Positions 58,044 to 64,000 of a DNA stretch of 64,000 nucleotides are shown piece after piece. The notes under the pieces were generated by a model. The model had not been told where the DNA came from, did not search any database, and worked only from the letters and a program-made list of their open reading frames with translations. The position numbers and the translations under genes are program-made. This stretch comes from CAVWNR01 sp963756525 (GTDB taxonomy: Bacteria > Actinomycetota > Actinomycetes > Mycobacteriales > Jatrophihabitantaceae), in contig CAVWNR010000009.1 of assembly GCA_963756525.1 (NCBI GenBank), positions 62,001 through 126,000 of the forward strand, given 5' to 3'. Position 1 is the first letter of the stretch; every line of letters begins with the position of its first letter.

Positions 58044-58361
58044 CGCGCCACGAGCAGGTAAACAACGAGCGCCGATGCAGCGCCGATTCGGCAGCGCGTG
58101 AACACCACAGCCGTGCCTCCGGGAGCCCATAGGTAGCCCCGTTCCGCGCGACTCCAGCAAGATGAGGACGCCGGGAAGCTCGCGCTATGCCGCTGATGGG
58201 AAGATCATCCGGCTCCGGCAGAGGTTCAACAGCGAGGTGATCTCTTATCCGTCCGGCCGCGCCGATGACATAAGACATTCGATCCGTCAATCATTCGTGA
58301 GGGGTTCCGGGTTGCGCGACACGACCGTAACGGTTATGTTCGACATAACGGTTAGGTGGTG
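58044..58361. other. 318-bp gap upstream of the PadR gene
   Basis: No gene. The right part contains the PadR-type operator (58333-58349) and the promoter of the PadR-ABC operon. The last 40 bases also hold a direct repeat of TAACGGTTA at 58328-58336 and 58346-58354. Confidence 0.45.
58333..58349. promoter_or_regulatory. PadR-type operator
   Basis: GTTATGT-TCG-ACATAAC is a perfect 17-bp inverted repeat ending 12 bases before the PadR start codon. PadR repressors typically bind ATGT/ACAT half-sites, and the position over the expected -10 region (TATGTT) suits autorepression of the padR-ABC-permease operon. Confidence 0.7.
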
Positions 58362-58904
58362 ATGTCGGTGCGGCAGGAAGTGCTGTTGGCGTTGCTGGCC
58401 AAGGAGCCGGCGCCGGCATATGGGCTGCGTGCTCGCCTGAACGAGGCGTTGGGCGCGTTGGGCGAGGAGCTCAATGACGGGCAGGTCTACGTGCCGTTGG
58501 CCCGGTTGGAGAGGGCCGGCCTGGTGAGGGTGGAGCGGGCGTCGGGGTCGCGGGAGCGGGCCGAGCGCAAGGTGTACTCGCTCACCGCCGCCGGACAGGC
58601 GCGGGTTGGTGAGTGGTTGAGCGAGGTGAGCTGGCCCAAGCCGGACCTGGCCGAGTTCCACCTCAAGCTGATCGCGGCCGCGGCCGCGGGCCTGGCCGAC
58701 CCGGTGGGCATCATCGACGCCCAGCGGCGGGAGCTGCTGCGCCGGCTCCGCGACGCGCAGGACGCGGCCATGGCCGAACCGGAGGGCTCGCCGGCGTCGC
58801 TGCTGCTGGAGGGGATCGTGCTGCGGCTGCAGGCGGATCTGCGCTGGCTGGAGGCCTGCGAGGCGGCGTCGAGCAAACCGCGCAGCAAGAGGAGGCGGTC
58901 ATGA
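58362..58904 (+). CDS. PadR-family transcriptional regulator
   Basis: This 180-residue protein has the PadR winged helix (SVRQEVLLALLAKEPAPAYGLRARLNEALGALGEELNDGQVYVPLARLERAGLVRVERASGSRERAERKVYSLTAAGQARVGEWL). A C-terminal helical dimerisation part follows (FHLKLIAAAAAGLADPVGIIDAQRRELLRRLRDAQDAAM, LRLQADLRWLEACE). It is expected to repress its own operon through the 58333 site and to release it on ligand binding. The ATG at 58362 is used; two GTG codons (58356, 58359) directly before are alternatives. The stop overlaps the ABC gene's start. Confidence 0.9.
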   Translation: MSVRQEVLLALLAKEPAPAYGLRARLNEALGALGEELNDGQVYVPLARLERAGLVRVERASGSRERAERKVYSLTAAGQARVGEWLSEVSWPKPDLAEFHLKLIAAAAAGLADPVGIIDAQRRELLRRLRDAQDAAMAEPEGSPASLLLEGIVLRLQADLRWLEACEAASSKPRSKRRRS

Positions 58905-59650
58905 CCCCGCCAGCCGGGCAACTGGTCGTCGCGCGGCAGTTGACGAGGTACTACGGGGTCGATGCGGGGTTGGTGCGCCCGGTCGACGGGGTCGATCTCG
59001 ACGTTGCCGTGGGTGAGACGGTGGCGGTGATGGGGCCGAGCGGGTGCGGCAAGTCGACCCTGTTGCATGTGCTGGGTGGGCTGGATCGGCCCACCGCGGG
59101 CGAGTTGTGGCTGGCCGGTCGCCGCCTGGACGGGATGAGCGAGCGGCAGTTGGCCCGGCTGCGGCGCGGCGCGGTGGGTTTCGTCTTTCAGGCGTTTCAT
59201 CTGATGGACGAGCTGACCGCCGCCGAGAACATCCAGCTGCCGGCGCTGCTGGCCGGATGCGGCCCGCGCACGGCGCGCCGGCGGGCCGGCGAGCTGCTGG
59301 ACCGGGTCGGGCTGGCCGACCGGGCGGCCCACCTGCCCTCGGCGTTGTCGGGCGGTCAGCGGCAGCGGGTGGCGATCGCCCGAGCGTTGGTGAACCAGCC
59401 GATGGTGGTGCTGGCCGACGAGCCGACCGGCAACCTAGACAGCGCGGCCACCCTCGATCTGCTCAAGCTGTTCAGGCAGCTGCGCGCCGCCGGGCAGACG
59501 TTCGTGATCGTCACCCACGACGAGCGGGTCGGGGCCACCGCGGATCGGCTGATCTCGATGCGGGACGGCGCGTTCGTGGACCAGACCCGCCTGCCCGGCG
59601 GCACCGGGCGACTGGCCGACCTGGCCGGCCTGGCCGGGCTGGAGGGCTGA
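58901..59650 (+). CDS. ABC transporter ATP-binding protein, LolD/MacB type
   Basis: This 249-residue ATPase has Walker A GPSGCGKST, Q-loop VFQAFHLMDELTAAEN, signature LSGGQRQRVAIARAL, Walker B VVLADEPTGNLDS and H-loop VIVTHDERV. It is the MacB/LolD subfamily that drives mechanotransmission through an FtsX-type permease, the next gene. Usual substrates are peptides, lipoproteins or antibiotics. GAGGAGG precedes the ATG, which overlaps the PadR stop (ATGA). Confidence 0.95.
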   Translation: MTPPAGQLVVARQLTRYYGVDAGLVRPVDGVDLDVAVGETVAVMGPSGCGKSTLLHVLGGLDRPTAGELWLAGRRLDGMSERQLARLRRGAVGFVFQAFHLMDELTAAENIQLPALLAGCGPRTARRRAGELLDRVGLADRAAHLPSALSGGQRQRVAIARALVNQPMVVLADEPTGNLDSAATLDLLKLFRQLRAAGQTFVIVTHDERVGATADRLISMRDGAFVDQTRLPGGTGRLADLAGLAGLEG

Positions 59651-59653
59651 CCG

Positions 59654-61498
59654 ATGGGTAGGGCCGTGCTGTTCGGCCGGCTGGCGGCCCGCGACCTGCG
59701 TCGCCACCTGGCCGAGGGCGTGCTGCTGTTCCTGGTCATCGCCGCCGCCGCGGCCACCCTGACGCTGGGGCTGGTGCTGCACGGCGAGACCCGTAACCCG
59801 TACCAGGCGACCCGGGCGGCGACCAGCGGCCCGGATGCGGTGGCCAACCTCGCCCCCAGCTTGTCCAGCAGCGGCGCGGTCACCGGCGACGCCGACCCGG
59901 CCGAACTGGCGGCGCTGGCGCGTGCGCCCGGAGTCGTCGGGCACAGCGGGCCCTACCCGATGACCTTCGCGCTGCTCACGGCGCACGGGATCACCACCAG
60001 CGCCATGCTCGAAGGCCGCGACCCGGCACCCGCGGCACTCGACCAGCCCGCGCTCACCGCCGGCACCTGGATACGCTCCGGCGGGGTGGTGGTCGAACGC
60101 AGCTTCGCCGACGCGCTGCGCGTGCACGTGGGCGACACCCTCAGCCTCGACGGCCGGCCCTACCGGGTCGCCGGGATCGCCGTCGATGCCGCCACCGCTC
60201 CCTACCCGCACCTGTGCGCCGGCGGCTGGTGCGACCTGATCTACCGCCCGGCCCTGTCCCAGCAGCAGATCTCGCAGTACCAGCCGGGTCTCATCTGGCT
60301 GCCCCGCGCCGCCGCGATCAGGCTCGCCACCCCAGAGGTGGGCCTGTCGTACGTGGTGACGCTGACGCTGGCCGACCCCGCCCAGGCCCCTGCGTTCGCC
60401 GCCGCCCACACCCACACCCCGCCGTCCGGCGCAGCCCTGGTCGTCAAATCCTGGCAGCAACTCTCCGCCGACGCCGCCAAACTGGTGCGCGGCCCGCACA
60501 CCGCCCTGCTCGTCGGCAGCGGCCTGCTGATCCTGCTCGCCCTGGCCAGCATCGCCGTCCTGGTCGGCGGGCGCCTCGCCGAACAGACCCGCCGGGTCGG
60601 GCTCCTCAAAGCCGTCGGCGCCACCCCGGGCACCGTGGCGGCCGTGCTGCTCATCGAGCACCTCGCCGTCACCCTCATCGCCGCCATCGCCGGCCTCGCG
60701 ATCGGCCGGAGCGTCGCCCCCCTGCTCACCGGCCCCGGCGCCGGGCTGCTCGGCACCGCCGGCACCCCGCAGGTCACCGCGCGAACCGTCGCCACCGTCA
60801 TCGGCGTCGCGCTCGCGGTCTCCGTCTTCGCGACGCTTACCACTGCTCTGCAAGCCGCCCGCACCAGCACCATCACCGCCCTCGCCGACGCCGCCCGGAC
60901 GCCCCGACGCAGCCAGCTGCTCATCGCCCTGTCCACCCGGCTGCCAACTCCCTTGCTGCTGGGCGTGCGGCTGGCCGCCCGGCGACCCCGCCGCCTCGTG
61001 CTGGGCACCCTCAGCGTCGCGGTCACCGTGGCCGGGATCGTCGCCGTCCTCATCGAACACGCCCGCCTCGGCGGCACCTCCGGGCTGGTCAACCCGCAAA
61101 CCCAGCGGATGAACCAGGTCCTCCTCGTGATCACCGTCATGCTCGTCGTACTCGCCGCCGTCAACGCCCTCCTCATCACCTGGGCCACCGTCCTCGACGC
61201 CCGACACGCCTCCGCCCTGGCCCGGGCACTCGGCGCGACCCCCCACCAGGTCGCCACGGCACTGTCCGCGGCCCAGTTCCTCTCCGTCGCGCCCGGCTCC
61301 CTGCTCGGCGTCCCCCTCGGGCTCGGCCTCGTCAAAGCGGTCACCAAGTCAGGCGACGCCTACCAGCTCGCACCCATCTGGTGGTTCCTTCTCGTCATCC
61401 TCGGCACCTGGCTGGTCATGAGCGTGCTCACCGCCCTCCCCGCCCGAAACGGCAGCCGCCACCCCAGCGCACAGACCCTCCAAGCCGAACACACCTGA
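59654..61498 (+). CDS. ABC transporter permease, FtsX/MacB type
   Basis: This 614-residue permease has an N-terminal helix (FGRLAARDLRRHLAEGVLLFLVIAAAAATLTLGLVL) and an external MacB-like domain (about residues 40-270, with MLEGRDPAPAALDQPALTAGTWIRSGGVVVERSFADALRVHVGDTLSL). FtsX-type helices with VGLLKAVGATPGTVAAVLLIEHLAVTLIAAIAGLAIG follow. A second transmembrane set has DARHASALARALGATPHQVATALSAAQFLSVAPGSLLGVPLG. This layout (two FtsX domains in one chain) means it can work as a single polypeptide with its ATPase. Located 3 bp after the ATPase gene. Confidence 0.92.
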   Translation: MGRAVLFGRLAARDLRRHLAEGVLLFLVIAAAAATLTLGLVLHGETRNPYQATRAATSGPDAVANLAPSLSSSGAVTGDADPAELAALARAPGVVGHSGPYPMTFALLTAHGITTSAMLEGRDPAPAALDQPALTAGTWIRSGGVVVERSFADALRVHVGDTLSLDGRPYRVAGIAVDAATAPYPHLCAGGWCDLIYRPALSQQQISQYQPGLIWLPRAAAIRLATPEVGLSYVVTLTLADPAQAPAFAAAHTHTPPSGAALVVKSWQQLSADAAKLVRGPHTALLVGSGLLILLALASIAVLVGGRLAEQTRRVGLLKAVGATPGTVAAVLLIEHLAVTLIAAIAGLAIGRSVAPLLTGPGAGLLGTAGTPQVTARTVATVIGVALAVSVFATLTTALQAARTSTITALADAARTPRRSQLLIALSTRLPTPLLLGVRLAARRPRRLVLGTLSVAVTVAGIVAVLIEHARLGGTSGLVNPQTQRMNQVLLVITVMLVVLAAVNALLITWATVLDARHASALARALGATPHQVATALSAAQFLSVAPGSLLGVPLGLGLVKAVTKSGDAYQLAPIWWFLLVILGTWLVMSVLTALPARNGSRHPSAQTLQAEHT

Positions 61499-61728
61499 CC
61501 ACATCCGCGGTGGCCATCGAGTGGTCCCTGAGCCCGTACCACGCAAGCGGATCCGCTTTCGAGCGCACTGTCGCTGTGCACGATCATGATCACGAAGGTA
61601 GGTGCGACACGGTCGACCAACTCATGCAAGATCCGGATGCCGCCGCAAGATCCAAAGATGCCGCTCCGTGCGCGTAGTCCGGCTCGCCCAGACCGACGTT
61701 TGTCGCGGGGCGGGTCTAGCGTGCGGGC

Positions 61729-62168
61729 GTGGTGTTCTGGCAGCTCGCCATCGACGCGAACGATCCGGCGCTGCGAGCCCGGTTTTGGACGCGGGCCCTT
61801 GGCTACCAGCCGGCGCCGCCGAGTGAGCCGGACACGACCTGGCATACGCACTACCGCTCCCGGTTCGGTGAGCAGACCGGCTTTGACGATCGGCTTTTCG
61901 ACCCGGCCGGGCTGCGCCCGCCGATCTGGTTCCGGCAGGTGCCGGAGCCGAAGGCGGGCAAGAACCGGCTGCACCTGGACTTGTATCCCACCGGCCGGGA
62001 CGACGCGCTGCCGATGCAGCAGCGGATCGAGATCGTCGAGGCGAAGGTGGCGGAGCTGATCGATCTCGGCGCCAGCGTGCAGCGGAGAACTCGATACGAC
62101 GACCGCAGGACCCGCGCTACTTCGTCGTCATGCACGATCCGGAAGGCAACGAATTCTGCATTGGCTGA
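61729..62168 (+). pseudogene. VOC family protein, frameshifted near the C-terminus
   Basis: From GTG 61729: VFWQLAIDANDPALRARFWTRALGYQPAPPSEPDTTWH, then WFRQVPEPKAGKNRLHLDLYPTG and IVEAKVAELIDLGASVQR. Near 62085-62100 the frame shifts, and another frame completes the protein with PQDPRYFVVMHDPEGNEFCIG and a stop at 62168. This is the standard ending of the glyoxalase-like (DUF/VOC) family in actinobacteria. In the shifted frame the open frame runs on to 62307 with nonsense sequence. One indel appears to separate it from an intact gene. Confidence 0.8.
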
Positions 62169-62737
62169 GATCCGCGATGGGCGAACGCCTCGGCTCGGGG
62201 AGCCGCCGGCGACACCAGAGTCGCCGAAGCCGAGCGCGCTCGCGCGCACGGAGATGGCCGGCGTGCCGCCGCCCACGCCCTCCGTAACCGCCGGGTCGTG
62301 TCACTGACACACTGCCCGACTCATCAAGATGAGGGCGCTAGCCAAGTTCACGACTTTGCCGCGAGTCGCGCGGATGACGAGCGCACCGTCGCTTCGGTCG
62401 ACGACGTACGACGAGTCACACGACTCGCGGCAAATCCGTGCACAGCGCGAGGTCCGCATCTCGACGGAATCGGGCAGTCAGAGCCACCCTGGCTGGCGGG
62501 TGAGTATGGGTGCGGCGCTGTTCGATGTAGGCAGGGTGTGTTCGGGGGCCGGCAGGACAGTGGTCGGGTTGATGCGGTTGTCGGCGCGGCAGGCAGGCGC
62601 GTCGCCGCTGCCGGGCGGGTGTTGGTGGCGGATGGTCGAGGCGTGGATGATCGTATGCCCGGCACGCGGGCGTGTTCTTAGGCGCCGCGGGCGCCGTCGC
62701 GCTGTTGTCGTCGGAGCGGTCGAGAGGAGCGAGGTTT
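62169..62737. other. 569-bp region between two broken genes
   Basis: No supported gene. It contains the 92-bp inverted-repeat element at 62349-62440. Plus-strand frames (62298-62681) and minus-strand frames are short, Arg/Pro-rich shadows. The last 40 bases hold the VIT gene's ribosome site (GAGCGAGGTTT). Confidence 0.4.
62349..62440. repeat. 92-bp inverted-repeat element (MITE-like)
   Basis: Arms 62349-62368 and 62421-62440 are inverse copies over 20 bases with two mismatches; the inner 14 bases (TTTGCCGCGAGTCG and its inverse) are perfect. They enclose 52 bases with no coding sense. The layout resembles a miniature inverted-repeat element or a large hairpin. No flanking target duplication was recognised, and no second copy was noticed in this window. 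Confidence 0.55.
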
Positions 62738-63458
62738 ATGAGCTCGCAAGAGCAACCGACGCATCCGTTGGAGCCGCATGTGAGCGGGTTGGCCGGCCGG
62801 TTGAACTGGCTTCGCGCCGGCGTGCTCGGCGCCAACGACGGCATCGTGTCGGTGGCGGGCATCGTGCTCGGCGTCGCGGGCGCGACCAGCCACCGGGGCC
62901 CGATTTCACTGCCGGGCTGGCCGGGCTGGTGGCTGGGGCGGTGTCCATGGCCCTGGGCGAGTACGTGTCGGTGAGCAGCCAGCGTGACAGCGAGCGAGCG
63001 CAGTTGGCCACCGAGTGCGAGGAGCTGCGCACCTCACCCGACGATGAACTTGCCGAGCTCGCGGCGCTGTATCAGGCGCGGGGTCTGCGTGCGGCGACGC
63101 GCGGCAGGTCGTGATCGAGCTCACCGAACACGACGCGCTTACCGCGCACGCGCAGGCGGAGTTGAGCATCGATCCGCAGCAGCTGGCCAGCCCGGTGCAC
63201 GCGGCCGCGGCCTCGGCGCTGTGGTTCCTGCTTGGTGCGGTGCTGCCGATGCTGGCGATCCTGTTGCCGCCGCCGCCGTGGCGGGTGTCGACCACCTTCG
63301 TCGCGGTGCTGATCGCGCTCGGCACCGCGGGGGCGGTGAGCGCCCGTCTGGGTGGCAGCAGCGCGCAGCTCGCGGTGAGCCGGGTCGTCATAGGCGGCGC
63401 CGCAGGGCTCGCGTTCACCTATGCGATCGGTCACCTCTTCGGGACGGCGGTTGGCTAG
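62738..63458 (+). pseudogene. VIT1/CCC1-family iron/manganese transporter, two frameshifts
   Basis: From ATG 62738: MSSQEQPTHPLEPHVSGLAGRLNWLRAGVLGANDGIVSVAGIVLGVAGAT (helix 1). In a second frame from about 62900 the sequence is FTAGLAGLVAGAVSMALGEYVSVSSQRDSERAQLATECEELR...ALYQARGL (helix 2 and metal domain). In a third from about 63100 it is VIELTEHDALTAHAQAELSIDP and LWFLLGAVLPMLAILLPPPPW to the stop at 63458 (helices 3-5). All parts of the about 240-residue protein are present. Each junction can be explained by a small indel. Confidence 0.82.
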
Positions 63459-63546
63459 GCCGGCGGCGACAGGTACGCGCCGCACCCTCCGCCGGCTCGT
63501 TTGTCTGCGGTGCCTGACGCGGTTTGCCGCAGCTGGCGGGGAGAAC

Positions 63547-64000
63547 TCAGGTGGGCAGGCGGAGTGTGAATGCGGTTCCGCCGGGACTGCTGTCGGCGGC
63601 GACCGTTCCGTGATGGGCGTGTGCGATGGCCGCGACGATGGCGAGCCCGAGGCCGGTGCTGCGTTGCGCCGGGTCGCTGTGCACAAATCGCTCGAACAAT
63701 CGCTGCCGGATTGCCGGTGGGATTCCGGTGCCGTCGTCGCGGACGGTCAGCTCTACCGCGGCTGGCTGCGGCTGCAGCGCGATGGTTACGGTGGTGCGCG
63801 GCGGGGTGTGGGTGCGGGCGTTAGCGAGCAGGTTGGCCAGCGCCTGATGCAGGGCATGCGGGTCGCCGCGCAGGGTGACCGGTTGGTCGGGCAGGTCGAG
63901 TTGCCAGCGGTGCTCGGGGCCGGCGATTCGCGCGTCGGAGACGGCGTCGAGCACCAGGCGGGTGAGGTCGACCGGCTGGTCGGCGAGGGGGCGGCCGGAG
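63547..64000 (-). CDS. Sensor histidine kinase, ATPase domain (5' end beyond the window)
   Basis: The frame continues off the right edge (LADQPVDLTRLVLDAVSDARIAGPEHRWQLDL). It contains the catalytic ATP-binding domain: N-box LHQALANLLANARTHTP, D-box VRDDGTGIPP, F-box FERFVHSD, G-box STGLGLAIVAAIAHAHHG, ending AFTLRLPT at 63547. This is an orthodox EnvZ/PhoR-like kinase, with sensor and phospho-acceptor regions outside. Its response regulator is probably beyond the edge too. Confidence 0.92.
   Translation of the reverse strand, partial: SGRPLADQPVDLTRLVLDAVSDARIAGPEHRWQLDLPDQPVTLRGDPHALHQALANLLANARTHTPPRTTVTIALQPQPAAVELTVRDDGTGIPPAIRQRLFERFVHSDPAQRSTGLGLAIVAAIAHAHHGTVAADSSPGGTAFTLRLPT

Noticed and set aside
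59435..61246. 603-residue minus-strand open frame
   Set aside because: Gly/Asp/Glu-rich antisense shadow of the FtsX permease and ABC genes, caused by high-GC codon bias.
1..64000. CRISPR arrays, rRNA, tRNA or riboswitches
   Set aside because: No regularly spaced repeats, no rRNA-like sequence, no complete tRNA cloverleaf and no recognisable riboswitch core were seen on reading both strands.

Overview
The window is a high-GC actinobacterial (Actinomycetota) chromosome segment. The base composition and strongly GC-biased third codon positions fit this. So do the gene families: a LAL-type LuxR regulator, an ECF41-type sigma factor next to a carboxymuconolactone decarboxylase gene, DUF427, DUF1801, DUF2218, DUF5946 and CGNR proteins, and a GH27 alpha-galactosidase with a UTRA regulator. 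No rRNA, convincing tRNA or CRISPR array is visible. The genus cannot be named from sequence alone.

Layout. 1-8107 holds small metabolic genes: a VC0807-like membrane protein, VOC proteins, DUF1801, a beta-lactamase-fold hydrolase, a PPOX protein and an MBL hydrolase. Among them is a broken peptide-ABC substrate-binding gene. 8373-20905 is the most coherent block. A 748-residue LAL/MalT-type LuxR regulator is followed by two paralogous secreted beta-propellers and a peroxiredoxin. After a decayed CGNR gene comes a tight run of azoreductase, alpha/beta hydrolase, double DUF427, orphan GcvH, MOSC-reductase-ferredoxin fusion and TMEM175-type channel. The 3' end of the regulator gene plus its downstream region (264 bp) is duplicated without gaps in front of the azoreductase run. 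Inverted repeats built on CCGGGTGAG / CTCACCCGG occur before the regulator gene and in both copies of the repeat.

20922-26700 contains msrB-msrA, a patch of gene remnants (methyltransferase, PiT phosphate transporter, HIT, VOC), an AraC regulator, and a complete second copy of the two-gene module seen at the left edge (HTH-DUF3887 protein plus VC0807-like membrane protein). 26699-28997 is an ECF41-type operon (carboxymuconolactone decarboxylase, sigma factor, NmrA) with a matching promoter at 29046-29072. 29000-40140 is sparse and partly decayed. 40140-43872 is a membrane/metal-type cluster: DUF2218, methyltransferase, YraQ-type permease, CDF exporter and ArsR regulator. 44032-52640 has a frameshifted HTH protein, a UTRA-only regulator, alpha-galactosidase, a wrecked relaxase gene, a large membrane protein coupled to an EEP-family enzyme, and an IS256 transposase stub. 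52657-61498 holds two regulated ABC systems: a two-permease exporter divergent from a NarL-type two-component system, and a PadR-controlled LolD/FtsX-like exporter. The right end has a broken VOC gene, a broken VIT-family transporter gene, and the C-terminal part of a histidine kinase that runs off the window.

A striking feature of the whole window is how many otherwise well-conserved genes are broken by single or paired frameshifts or truncated at sharp junctions. This is either active gene decay in accessory DNA or local sequence error, and the two cannot be separated here.
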